Assembly: GCA_030867875.1 (NCBI GenBank)
Contig: JAOWCC010000064.1
Span: forward strand, 37,160,802-37,224,801
DNA from: Actinernus sp. WN-2022
Lineage: Eukaryota; Cnidaria; Anthozoa; Actiniaria; Actinernidae
Length of the DNA: 64,000 nucleotides
Direction of reading: 5' to 3'
Below are positions 11,938-22,982 of the stretch, piece by piece. Within the stretch, counting starts at the first letter, position 1. Each line of letters opens with the position of its first letter. Made by a program: the position numbers and the translations under genes. The notes beneath the pieces were generated by a model. That model saw only the letters and a list, made by a program, of their open reading frames with translations, ran no database searches and was not told the origin of the DNA.

Positions 11938-12111
11938 ATGGGCTTTCCCGTCCCGAACCCGAAAGAGAAATGCCTGGGAAAACTCACTGTACCACAACAA
12001 CCAAAAAGTCGGCTGCGTTGCCAGCGTGGTCGTCCTGATGGTGTAGTGGTTAACCCATCGGTGAAAGAGAATATGACCGAAGAGAAAGAGATGGAGAAAG
12101 ACCCCAAATGA
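11938..12111 (+). CDS. Unrecognised basic/acidic 57-codon frame
   Basis: Reads M-G-F-P-V-P-N-P-K-E-K-C and later R-L-R-C-Q-R-G-R-P-D-G, ending in a charged tail (E-E-K-E-M-E-K-D-P-K). The longer frames on the opposite strand are Phe-rich and look like shadows. It could be the C-terminal exon of an unknown protein; an acceptor-like AG lies just upstream. Not recognised. Confidence 0.2.
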   Translation: MGFPVPNPKEKCLGKLTVPQQPKSRLRCQRGRPDGVVVNPSVKENMTEEKEMEKDPK

Positions 12112-14390
12112 AACATTTTTACCATGCACGTGACTGGAAAAAGTCTAGTTTCACCGAAAGGCGATCACTATATTATAAGGAAACGTTGAAGAAACGTGAG
12201 AACTATGCAACTTAGCAAGAACTATCTAGAGCGACTGGTTGGTAACGTTATAGAACCCAATGATTGAGTATAGTGATTAGTGGAATTTCAAAATGCAAAT
12301 TATTTTCAAACTAAAACGAGTACTGTAGTTGTGTACATTATTTGCTTTATAAAGATTGTGACAGTCCATTTAAAGCGCTGATGGAATCGAACCACCCATA
12401 CAGGAAAGACTTCCCGTACTCACCAGTGCACTTTTGTTCATGAATTATCACATCATGCATAAAACGAATATCGTATAGATATGCGGGAATTATTTGGCAT
12501 CATAAAACATTACAGTAATATATTTATTAAGTTCGATCATGAAAAGATCAGCGTTTGAATTAGAGTAGCTCCAAAGCCGTTATTCCCTCCAGGCGCGAAA
12601 TACGGCTGAGCCTTTCCAAATACAAATCAGTCGAACTTAATTGATTCAAAGCCGAACAGGAAATGTTCCGCTGGGGTAATATCTGACATCTCTTGCTATT
12701 TGAAATTAAAATAACAAATTAACATAAACACTTGAATCGAACAATTGAACTATAAAAGTGTTTTTAAACTGTTCTTAAACACTGTAGATAGACATTACCA
12801 GTGAAGTATAGCATTTCAATTTGATCTTGCATCTTAGTTTGATCGCTGGGTGTCCGTCGCAGCAACTCAGCCTCTACAATAATCAAGGATAAACAAACAA
12901 GGCATAAAACGTTACTGCGTGCATTCAACGTAAACTACATGGCATGGAGGAAAGTATTTGTACCAAAATATGTTAACCTTCGCAAATAGTAAATAACGAC
13001 AAGGACAATAATAATGATGTTGTAATAATTAACATATTTACGTAATGATAATAGCAAAATTAACATCCAAAACATGTATGACGTGCTTCCCTAATGCCAA
13101 CAAATATGGTTTTCCATGAGTTGATGCTGTCCACACCTCAGACTGAGGTGTGGACAGCATCAACTCATGGAAAAGCCAAAAACGTGGTTATCTTACGTTT
13201 TATATACTTTATAGCACATTGTGGCAGGTATTAACACCTGATCACGTGATTGTCAATGCTCGCTTCCTGGCCGGACCAAAGCTTATCAGTCCTTCGAAGC
13301 CTGTTGTAATGGTTTATCGATGGTGTGTCATAAAACCGATTTTCGAACAGTTTAACACTTGGTGTAAAAAAGCAGCGAACTTTTAAAGCTTTTAAAAGTG
13401 CGCTCCGTAGACAATACTTTAAAGATCAGCTATCTTTAGCTCATTTTAAGCCGTAGGCAAATTTTTAATTTTTATAGAGGTACCACGCATTTTCTATTTG
13501 TTTGAGAAAGTCGAGGGATTGAGTGAAAACCCTCTATAGGCATTTTGCAGGAAACAGTCACATGCTGATATAATACTTCGTTAACACAGGGTTGTCACAG
13601 GTCATGGGAAAATATATTTTTTCAAGATCAGTGAAAAGTTAAGGAATTTTTCATTTAGTCATGCCAATTCTAAATTTCTTGTCAAAGTCAGGAAAAAGTC
13701 GGGAAATTCATTTTTAGGTTGCCATGATGCCCTCTTGTGCCTCAAAGTGTCTGCGAGGGGAGGCTACAAGTTCTTATAATGACTTTGATAATGTTTTTGA
13801 TGAGGGAATATCGAACAGTGTTATTATGGTCAGTGCAAATTGTTTTCTGGTCACTGGTCATTTCCCAGATGGGTGGCAACCATGTAATAAATGAATTGAG
13901 CTTGTGAATTGGAAAAGATGTAGCCATGGATGCTGGATGGCAAGCTATCTTGATAAACACTCTTTTAAAAAGATTGACAATCAATTGTATTGGAAAATAA
14001 CATTTACAAACAGGTTTTTATAATAACAATACCACGTGATTGCACTATCACGTGATTGCATTCCTACAAATTGTCCATTAGGACAAATGTATAATCTAAA
14101 TCAGTCTATTTTTGAGGAAATAACCTCATACAAAACACATTGTATTATGTCTAGTGAATGATTATTGTGCAAACTGAGACATAACACCCTTTGACATTAA
14201 GTTAACTAATGCAGGGAGCACCTCTTTGGGCTAGCGCTGTGCCATTGGTGCAAAAGGATTGGAAATGGAAGTTCATATCTACATAATCCAACCTTATGAA
14301 TATTTATGAAAGGCTAATGAATCCCAAATAGTCCGAAAACAAAATGAGATTTTGTTCAATTGAGTGATAAACTCAAATCTTTACTTAACT
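12112..14390. other. Noncoding stretch
   Basis: Only the perfect hairpin at 13110-13174 stands out. Open frames (13150-13386, 13742-13984) lack coding character. Confidence 0.4.
13110..13174. repeat. Perfect 31-bp inverted repeat, 3-base loop
   Basis: TTTTCCATGAGTTGATGCTG and the next 11 bases are followed by GAC and the exact reverse complement. Sequence conservation is perfect, so the hairpin is young or maintained. Confidence 0.8.
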
Positions 14391-14511
14391 GAGTTTCCTT
14401 AAAGATAGAAAACAGTGGCTAGTCTTCAGGGTTATGTGCTGTAAATGGAGAAGTGTTAACAAGGGAACTACCCAGGGTAGTGTTAGTGGCCCGAGCCTAT
14501 TCAATATCTTT
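14391..14511 (+). pseudogene. LINE RT fragment, left of a TTAA insertion
   Basis: Reads F-L-K-D-R-K-Q-W, then [15 protein letters not shown], the G-x-P-Q-G-S-V-x-G-P-x-L-F box of LINE reverse transcriptases. It is interrupted exactly at a TTAA and continues at 14973. Confidence 0.65.
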
Positions 14512-14515
14512 TTAA

Positions 14516-14968
14516 GTAACAGTCCGCGCAAGAGGTAGGCACAATTCTATTGTTCAGATGCAATTTGCTTTCCCCACTTAAGTATTTTCTGTTTTTTTAT
14601 ATTGACAACTCATAAACCCTTAAATGATAAATTTCTGAAATTAAATCCACTAAAAATGCATTTTAAAGGTACATTTCTTTTGTGTGAAAACATTTCGTCC
14701 AACCAGAAGAGTCCAAAACAATAACCAAGAAAACGTTCAATTTAAAAATGTTCCCCATATTGAAAGTTCGTCATATTAATAGTTATGAGTGTTTTCACTA
14801 GATGCAATTCAAATCTGTTTACAAAATGAGAAAACATTATATTCTTCTTCAAGTTTAGATAGATTTTAATGTCTAAGCCAATGAGGTGGAAGATTGAAAC
14901 AATACCGCAATTAGCACCTTTTTACATTCCATGCATAACATATGCCTACCTCTTGCGCGGACCATTAC
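14516..14968 (+). mobile_element. 453-bp TTAA-site MITE in a LINE
   Basis: Inverted ends GTAACAGTCCGCGC and GCGCGGACCATTAC extend about 26 bases (into AAGAGGTAGGCA). TTAA is present on both sides (14512-14515, 14969-14972). Excision of the element plus one TTAA restores the LINE reading frame. The footprint is that of piggyBac- or Kolobok-type elements; no coding. Confidence 0.75.
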
Positions 14969-14972
14969 TTAA

Positions 14973-15062
14973 ATGACTTGGAAATTAATGCTAGTCCTAA
15001 CACACACTTAATTAAGTATGCTGATGAGCTACACTTGAAATTAAGGTTAAAGCTGCGTGGGC
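14973..15062 (+). pseudogene. LINE RT fragment, right of a TTAA insertion
   Basis: Continues the fragment at 14391-14511 in the same frame once the insertion and one TTAA are removed: N-D-L-E-I-N, then I-K-Y-A-D-E, a degenerate form of the catalytic Y-A-D-D box. It ends shortly afterwards. Confidence 0.6.
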
Positions 15063-15479
15063 CCGCACAGTTTATTCAAAAATTGCATCTCGTCAGCGAT
15101 TCTGTTTGTCCTCGCGCAGCTTTTCTGGACCTTAAGCGCCCATATTTCATTTCTTTTTTTTAACATGGAGAACACCATCTTTTATTAGTTAAATCAATAT
15201 AATAATTTTTTTACGGGTTTGAAATTCCTCTCATTATCAGACCATGGTGTATATTTAGAATTGCCTAAATAGCCTCAGCTAATCGGAAGATTTGGGCATG
15301 CGGGTTGGCCGTTAACGTTGTCCTTCACATATACCAATATAAGTATATACCGTAGGTACCTTTTTGTGGAATAATGTTAATATCTGCACCTACGATTATG
15401 GGTTAGAGTTAGTAAATATATTTTTGGATTATCCTGGTCGAAGAGATATCTTTAAAGAGATCTAGTTTTTAGCTGCTAT

Positions 15480-15925
15480 CCCATAATAAGAAATATCTAA
15501 ACTATATTTGCTCATTTTAAGCCTACAAAAAATATGTTTTGTCAATTATATTTTTTTAGGTTAGGATTAGTAATTATATAATTAAATGTTATGGTAGAGC
15601 TATGCCCTAAGCATTCCAGTGGCATTCCCATTTTGTGGGAAGTTGGTTCGACTCCAACAGGAATAATGGACATGCTTAGAGACAATTTCAAAAGTCAAGT
15701 CAAGTCCCATAATAAGAATATAAACTATATTTGCTCATTTCAAGCCTACAAAAAATGTTTGTCAATTATATTTTTTTAGGTTAGGGTTAGTAATTATATA
15801 ATTAAATGTTATGGTAGAGCTATGTCCTAAACATTCCAGTGGCATGCCCATTTTGTGGGAAGTTGGTTCGACTCCAACAGGAATAATGGACATGCTTAGA
15901 GACAATTTCAAAAGTCAAGTCAATT
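15480..15925 (+). repeat. Two 220-bp tandem units with a tRNA-like core
   Basis: Two direct copies (boundary near 15705). Each has GGTAGAGC (tRNA D-arm/A-box-like) and, 45-50 bases later, GTTGGTTCGACTCCAAC, a perfect T arm with a B-box core; between them TTCCCATTTTGTGGGAA can form a long variable arm. No proper anticodon arm is formed, so it looks like a tRNA-derived SINE head or dead tRNA rather than a functional tRNA. Confidence 0.5.
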
Positions 15926-16395
15926 GACTGTTACAACAACGATTCAAGTTTGATGAACATTTTAAAATGTGACTGAAGAATATTGTAATTTTGTTTAATT
16001 ATCCACGAAATAACTTTGCCTGCCTGCATGACGACAGTGTAGTGTAAAGGAGATCAAGCGAAATCGAGAGTCCATATGCTCGACTGTAAAATAACTACTA
16101 TAATAACTGTAATGTAATAGACTGAAAATGTTAAACATGCAGATATAAAATGGCTATAGGGCAGTCAAGCCTGCCTGGATAACATATCGGTCACACAGAA
16201 TCTTATCCCAGGAAAGTTTTAATAATTATAAATAGCATTTTAACAACATTACTCTTGATTTTGAGAGGATGAAATTGGTGTCATATCATTTTCATGTCGC
16301 CCGACAACGCAACATCCCTTGTTGCGAATGCCATCAAACTCGCAAGTGGAACGCTTGTGTAGGACGATACTTATATATAACATGTTTTGTAAAGC

Positions 16396-17657
16396 TTTGG
16401 TGACATCTGAAAATTCTTAACCCTAATCACAGCTTCAAGTCCCCAAAATAGCTTGGTGAAGAACAGCATCCTTTGGCATGTTTTGACTACAAAATAGGTG
16501 TTTTATGAAAGATCTCAACGAGACGAGTTGAAAAATATGGCTAACGTGTCTTTCGACCACGCCCATCATTACTTATGACGTCATCAAGTTAAAAACTGTC
16601 AAATTTAAAGGTTAGCCAATCAATTCAAAAATAGTGTCAAATGAAAGCTTACTTACTGTCGAGTATAACGTGACATTGGAAATGGCTCCTAGTTAACGTA
16701 TTTTGTTTCAATTTTGCATTGTTTCGGTAGCGGTGTCAAAATCATACTGGTCTCATTAAAACCCCCATATTCTCTAATATCTTTGAGGTATCGTCAAATA
16801 GTAAACGGCGTTAGATTGATGTATGAATGGGCTTTCATGTGATACCAATTTTATTACGATCGAATGAATCTGAAAATTGGGTTATTTGATATTGTTGACG
16901 TCATAACACGTGATGGGCGTGGTTCATTGACAAACCATGGTCATTTTTGATCATGTCTCATCGTGGACAATCTTTTGATACCAGTTTTGTCTAGCTGTTG
17001 TGACTTTCGTAAATTCTTAACTCTAACCCTAATCACAGCTTCAAGTCCCCTACATTGCTTGGTGAAGAACAGCATCCTTTGCATGTTTTGACTACAAAAT
17101 ATATTTATTGAAAAAATAATCAGAAAAGGACAAAATAGGTGTCTTATGAAAGATCTCAACGAGACGAGTTGAAAAATATGGCTAACGTGTCTTTCGACCA
17201 CGCCCATCATTACTTATGACGTCATCAAGTTAAAAACTGTCAAATTTAAAGCTTAGCCAATCAATTCAAAAATAGTGTCAAATGAAAGCTTACTTACTCT
17301 CGAGTATAACGTTACATTGGAAATGGCTCCTAGTTAACGTATTTTGTTTCAATTTTGCATTGTTTCGGTAGCGGTGTCAAAATCATACTGGTCTCATTAA
17401 AACCCCCATATCCTCTAATATCTTTGAGGTATCGTCAAATAGTAAACGGCGTTAGATTGATGTATGAATGGGCTTTCATGTGATACCAATTTTATTACGA
17501 TCGAATGAATCTGAAAATTGGGTTATTTGATATTGTTGACGTCATAACACGTGATGGGCGTGGTTCATTGACAAACCATGGTCATTTTTGATCATGTCTC
17601 ATCGTGGACATTCTTTTGATATCAGTTTTGTCTAGCTATTGTGACTTTCGTAAATTC
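16396..17657 (+). repeat. Two ~0.6-kb tandem units
   Basis: Direct copies (about 16396-17005 and 17006-17657) with very high identity; the second has a roughly 35-base insertion near 17100. Both contain CACGCCCATCATTACTTATGACGTCATCAAG. No coding. Confidence 0.8.
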
Positions 17658-17703
17658 TTAACCCTAACCCTAACCTAACCTCAACCTAACCTAACCTAAT
17701 CGC
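17658..17703 (+). repeat. Telomere-like interstitial repeat
   Basis: AACCCTAACCCTAACCTAACC and degenerate continuation, matching the metazoan (TTAGGG)n telomere motif on the minus strand, with decay to CCTAA units. Too short for a telomere. Confidence 0.55.
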
Positions 17704-17722
17704 ATAGGCGAGGTTGATCTTT

Positions 17723-17842
17723 GACAATACGACCTCAAACTTGACAATACGACCTCGACTTTGACAATACGACCTCCAATACTTGACAATACGACCTTCA
17801 CTTGACAATACGACCTGGAAGCTTGACAATACGACCTTAGGC
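17723..17842 (+). repeat. ~20-bp minisatellite (TTGACAATACGACCT)
   Basis: Six units of TTGACAATACGACCT separated by short variable spacers of 2-9 bases. The conserved core with variable spacers resembles clustered binding sites as much as a simple slippage array. Confidence 0.7.
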
Positions 17843-18186
17843 TTTATTTGACATGGTATTCATTCTTAAATAACTTCTAAACTACTTAACGCATGGAAGA
17901 GTGCCATAGAGCAAAGTTATAGGGTATCGTGCCGGGTATCCAACCGGGATGTCGTGGACTTTGTCACACATATATTAAGAGTTAAGTCGACCTAAAGTAC
18001 CTCAATTTCACAAATTTGAAGAACCAAAAAAGTTTCAAAGATGTGCTATCTACTCTAAACTGCAGGCAATGATGCATAATGTCTACGTAATGTGGCCAAA
18101 GGTTGTTTAAGTCAAGTTATGGTAGATTATTTTGGGATAACTCAGTGATTAATATTAATTATAAATATTTGTTATAATTTTTTTTT

Positions 18187-18385
18187 AATTTTTATATCTT
18201 TTTTTAGAATGGTCTGATATGCCAAGAAATACAATTTTTGTTTTTGAAAATTTAGTTAGGACTTCCGATTTAGACCAAAGCCTTACCCCTTTGGTCTAAA
18301 ACCGGAAGTCCTAACTAAATTTTTAATTATATATTTTTTGTATTTCTTGGCATATCAGACCATTCTAAAAAAAGATATAAAAATT
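18187..18385. repeat. 199-bp hairpin
   Basis: Arms of about 95 bases (TTTTAGAATGGTCTGATATG and inverse) around a loop that contains TTTGGTCTAAAACCGGAAG. A partial direct copy of the inner segment follows at 18413-18465. Confidence 0.7.
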
Positions 18386-18779
18386 TAATTGTTTTTTTTA
18401 AATATTTATATTAGACCAAAGGGGGTACCCCTAGGGTCTAAAACCGGAAGTCCAAACTAAATGTTCAATTTTTTTGGGCTTAAAACCGCATTTTTGATAA
18501 CTTTTTAAATTTCGAAATTTCCACTTTAAAAAATTAGATTTGGTTTGGTTTATTTGTAAGTATATGTTTGTACAACGAAAACCGACTGGAATCGAACCAG
18601 ACAACTGAATTTCTTCAGCCTTCCAAAGGTTTTTGTATGTTGTTGTGTATGCGTGTGTTTCGTACTAACCACATTTAATTAGTTCAAATATGTGAAATTC
18701 ACTGATTTTAAAGTACATTCTCTCAACTTCTGTTACAATAACAACACCTAACAAACTGGTACATACAATTTATCAGGGT

Positions 18780-20450
18780 TGCGGTAGGTTGCCCATGTAC
18801 AGTCAGAGTAGAGGGAACATTGAATTACCTGAGACAGAGTCGAGGGGAACGTTGAGGATCGAGGGGAAACAAAACTCACTGTTTCCCGAAGGGACAGTCA
18901 TTAAGTGATTTCTAATATAGACATAGTTTTTCTAACTGATACTGGCGAGGTTTGTCATCTTCTCTTCGGAAAGCTGCTTTTCAACACAAAACGCTGCCAG
19001 CATCGCTACAGCATTTTTAGTATTCCCTTACCAATTGCAAGTATACTTAAAGTATACTTAAAATGTACAGTTGAAGTATACTTTCAAAAGTACTTAAAAT
19101 GTACTGAAATTGGGTCGCTTGAATTAAAGTATACTTAAATTGTATGAAATAAGTATAACAGCATGTACTTCAAATGTACTTCACATGAAGTATGTTCGAA
19201 GTATATTTAATAAAAGTAAGTACATTTGAAGTGCATGCATATACACTTCAAATGTACTTCACTTGTATCATTGACAAGAAGTACATTTGAAGTACATTTA
19301 ATAAAGTAAGTACATTTTAAATGCATTATACTTCAAACATACTTCATTTGCATCATTGACAAGAAGTACATTTGTAGTACATTTGAAGTACATCTACTTC
19401 AAATGTACTTCATACAAATAAGTACTTTTGAAGTATACTCGCATTGCAATTGTACTTGATACGATCATGGCCTAGCTAGAAGTACACTATAAGTATACTT
19501 TAAGTATACTTAAAGTACACTTACATTTGGTAAGGGTTGTTTTGTCTTTCTTGCATCATTTTTAAGCTACCAATTTCTCTCTTGCATGCTTGATAAAGAT
19601 GTAAAGTATTCCTTAGGAACTGGTTCCATTTTGAATGTTTTCTTTCAATGAAAAATGGTCAGCTTTTCACAAAGATCTAGATATTTTGGTAAACAAAATA
19701 ATATTCCTCGCCTTTAGCAAGACAGTGGTATATGCAACACATCACCATCTCTGTCACAATGTGATCAAGTGGCGGGCAAATGGGATACATTAAACACTTA
19801 ATGACTGGCCCCAAGGGAAACAGTGAGTTTTGTTTCTCAGAGATCCTTGATGTTCCCCGAAACGGAGTCGAGGGGAACATCAAGGATCGAGGGGAAACAA
19901 AACTCACTTTCCCGAAAGGGACAGTCATTAAGTGATTTGTTATATAGACATAAGTTTTACTAGCTACCTGATACGAGCAAACACAAAACGCTTCCACCAT
20001 TGCTACAGCATTTTTATTATCGTTTTGTGTCTTTCTTGTATCCTTTTTTAGCTACCAATTTCTCTCTCTCACGCTTAATAAAGATGTAAATTGTGTCTTT
20101 GTGTCTTTTCATTTTTAATGCTTTCTTTCAACGAAAAATGGTCAGCTTTTGATGAAGATCTAGACATTTTGGTAAACAAATATTTCCGCCTTTAGCTGAG
20201 CCAGTGGCGTGCGCGACACATCACACCATCTTCTGTTACGATGTGATCACGTGGCGGGCAACAATTGATGAATTGTTGCCCGTGCGGGAAACATTGAATT
20301 TTGATGACTGCCATGTGACTCTGAATCAGCCAATGAGTGCGTACGTTATGTCTGGAAAACTTATGGCTAATATGTAACAATGGATTTTGATGACTGCCAC
20401 GTGACCCTGAATAAGAGCATACATTGTGCCTGGAAAACTTATGGCTATGT
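18780..20450 (+). repeat. Diverged tandem duplication around 19-20.4 kb
   Basis: Block 18840-19020 plus 19540-19760 is repeated at 19865-20240. A palindrome (19795-19935) sits at the junction, and a smaller ~87-base duplication follows (20296-20380, 20383-20450). Frames here are short shadows. Confidence 0.6.
19023..19537. repeat. Array of AAGTACATTTGAAGTAC-type palindromic units
   Basis: Ends CCCTTACCAATTG and CATTTGGTAAGGG bracket many copies of AAGTATACTT and AAGTACATTT/AAATGTACTT. The flanks (18840-19020, 19540-19620) match 19865-20060, which lacks the array, so it was inserted. Confidence 0.7.
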
Positions 20451-21100
20451 AATGCTAATTGTTGTTATAGTAGTATTTATACCTGTTATCTTGAGCCATA
20501 CAAACAGTGCAGTCACTGGGCAAAGTTTTGGGTCCAAGGGGTTTGACCACAGAGTTAACATCACACCTAATAAATACAATTAAACATTGTGGAAGGTATT
20601 TTAGTATACAGTATTTTAGGCAGGGTAACCTAAGCTAATCGTAACCTATATATCTTACCCTTACCCACATAACATACCTGTCACAAAAAAATAGAATACA
20701 GGTAGCACTAACTGTAATGACAGTCTTAATTATATAGGTTAAATTACAACAATATTAAAACCTGGTCAATTAATTAATATGCAATCAACTGATGCTTTGG
20801 GTTTACTTTTCAGTGTCGAGTAAGACCAATAATTATGAATTACAGTTAGTGATTGCAGGCTCATTGCATTTTTACTTGCCGACCTGTGATTGCATGGCTC
20901 TGATTACGTTTTTAGTTTTACAACATTCAAATACAGTATTAGAAAACTGCTCTAATATACAAACATTTCTTTGACATTTATTAATCTACTTAATATTTTT
21001 AATACCATTCACAGTACTGGACACATAGCATGCTTGTTTGCTCTCCTCACTCTCTGTGTCTGTCTGTCTGTCTATCTATCTATGTGTACAATAAACATAC

Positions 21101-21172
21101 CTTTTGCTTTCCCGTCTGCTTTAGACCATGGAATTTGTACATCGATTCGTTGTGGCAATTTACCAGACTTTG
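21101..21172 (-). CDS. Exon 5, tyrosine-recombinase-like protein (last one found)
   Basis: 72-base exon with acceptor TACATGTAG| at 21172 and donor AAAAG|GTATGT at 21101, phase 1 on both sides and matching exon 4. It reads K-S-G-K-L-P-Q-R-I-D-V-Q-I-P-W-S-K-A-D-G, as in the strand after box I of Crypton-like recombinases. The exons that should carry the H-x-x-R and Y residues were not found before the repeat-rich region at 18.8-20.5 kb. One possible terminal exon starts near 20958 but reaches a stop after about 25 codons. The gene may therefore be truncated or continue outside the readable part. Confidence 0.5.
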
Positions 21173-21685
21173 CTACATGTATATAAGGCAATTAAAAAAT
21201 ATAAATATATATGTATATAGGCATTATTAATAGTATATCTGTCTGACATGCTCATTTTGACAATTATAATAATTATTATAACCCTTTCAGCCCGGCCCTA
21301 AAGCTAGGTCTCTTAACTGATTTTTAGCTTTTTTCTAGATTGAGAATAACCCTGAGGACCCGACCCCCCCTCCCCCCAACATAATATTATTGTCTGCACA
21401 ATACTGTTGGTCATTTTGCTGAAAAATCTGCCCTGAAAATGCAGCACAATTTGCCATTTTTTATGCATCCTATATTAAGAAGCCCTGTTATATATATGAT
21501 TCAACCTGTTCAACAGTTAGCTACATGTACATGTAGGTTGAATAAGATTGAACCTAATCTGTAGGTTGATTCAATTGAACCGAGGATGAACATTACAATA
21601 TGACCTAGCTAATAAGGTTGAAACAAATTTAACTGATCTAATACTGCAGCATGAACACAGTAAATGTGAAGTGAATTTTACTAAC

Positions 21686-21803
21686 CATCATAATTGCTTG
21701 GTAGTTTCAAATGCATCACCTTTAACCTCAATGGCTCTTCACCTCGCAGAAATAATGCAAATGAAAACAGGGTAATAGTCCAAAGCCATAATCCACGAAA
21801 TCC
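21686..21803 (-). CDS. Exon 4, tyrosine-recombinase-like protein (Arg-I box)
   Basis: 118-base exon with acceptor TTGTTTCAG| at 21803 and donor GATG|GTTAGT at 21686, phase 0 in, phase 1 out. It encodes L-W-T-I-T-L-F-S-F-A-L-F-L-R-G-E-E-P-L-R-L-K, which matches the first conserved box of tyrosine recombinases (hydrophobic helix, then G/F-L-R-x-x-E-x-x-x-L-x-x). The arginine of F-L-R would be catalytic Arg I. This exon is the strongest evidence for the family assignment. Confidence 0.6.
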
Positions 21804-22821
21804 CTGAAACAAAATAATCTATTAGTGAAAGTAAACAATATAAAATACAAAAATATTATACTGCATGCATTGATCAATGTTTTAATTTAAGCTGCTTTGG
21901 ATGACAGTTGTTATATTATTTACATAATACATAATTGTATACTCTTAAAAGGGGCCAATTATATATGTTAAATTACTTTAAGTGATATTTCAAGAATTTA
22001 AAAGTTAAACCTGGCCAAAAAGATAACCTCAAAACAATAATTTCATTTTTAATAACTCTTGCATCCACATGTTAAAAATGAAACCACAAAAAATTCAAAA
22101 ATCTAAAGCGATAGGATTTCTCCTCATGTCAGCGCCGTATTAAAGTTTTCATGAACTTAACTAATAGACAAACATCACAAAATGTTTACCATGGGATAAA
22201 ATCACATGTTTTAACTGTAACTTCTGGTTCATGAGAAACACTTATAATTTAATAAACATGCAATATCTCAATGAATTCTTGTTGTATTTAAAGAAACTGT
22301 TTGCAGCATTCAACCTCACTTGACAAGCTGTAATTATGTAAAGGGGGCAGTGTTAAGCTTGGCATGACTCGCATCAGTTGTTTGGTGTGTTTTGTGCAAA
22401 ACTGAGTGCTGATTTCATGCTCGCTTGTGATTTCAGAGCATTGAAATTGTTGAAAATCAAAGAAATGAAAAAAATCAAAAACAAATAAGGGTTTCTATCA
22501 AAAGTTATTGCTGTTATGGCTGGCTGGCTTCTAAAAAAATGGCACAACATTGTATCTGCAGCATGTCTAGATTTGATGCAATAATTCTTTTACAGTCACA
22601 TGCATATGCATCATTAGTTGAGCAGCTTTGATTGGTTTAGTAGTGAAAGGGTTAATGGCTTTGATGCACTTATATATAGACACTGCAAAACATTGTTAAC
22701 TCTTTCTAATGATTATTTTCAAATATCACTCACACTATTAATCATTAATAATTTAACTTGCACACTAATTATTATATTAATTAATACAAATAGTTACAAA
22801 TCTAAAAGCAGTGTACATTAC

Positions 22822-22982
22822 CTCAATTGTCTTCATGCAATAATTTCTCATACGCATGAGACTAAATTGTAGCCCAAATGGAGGTGCTCGTTTTGGTTCA
22901 TATGGCATTCGTCCTTTCCTGCTGTCCCTTGCTGAAGGCCGCTTTGCCCTCCTGATCAATTGCTTAATTGTTTGTTTTACAT
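22822..22982 (-). CDS. Exon 3, tyrosine-recombinase-like protein
   Basis: 161-base exon with acceptor TTGAACAG| at 22982 and donor GAG|GTAATG at 22822. It enters with two bases completing the split codon from exon 2 and leaves in phase 0. It encodes V-K-Q-T-I-K-Q-L-I-R-R-A-K-R-P, a basic linker (A-R-D-S-R-K-G-R), and then a helix (L-M-R-M-R-N-Y-C) that fits the beginning of a catalytic domain. The exact phase match with both neighbours is the main support. Confidence 0.6.

Noticed and set aside
15591..15680. Functional tRNA gene
   Set aside because: T arm and A-box-like sequences are present, but no 5-bp anticodon stem with a 7-base loop and no acceptor stem can be formed.
17658..17703. Chromosome end
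   Set aside because: Only about 45 bases of degenerate telomere-like repeat with ordinary sequence on both sides.
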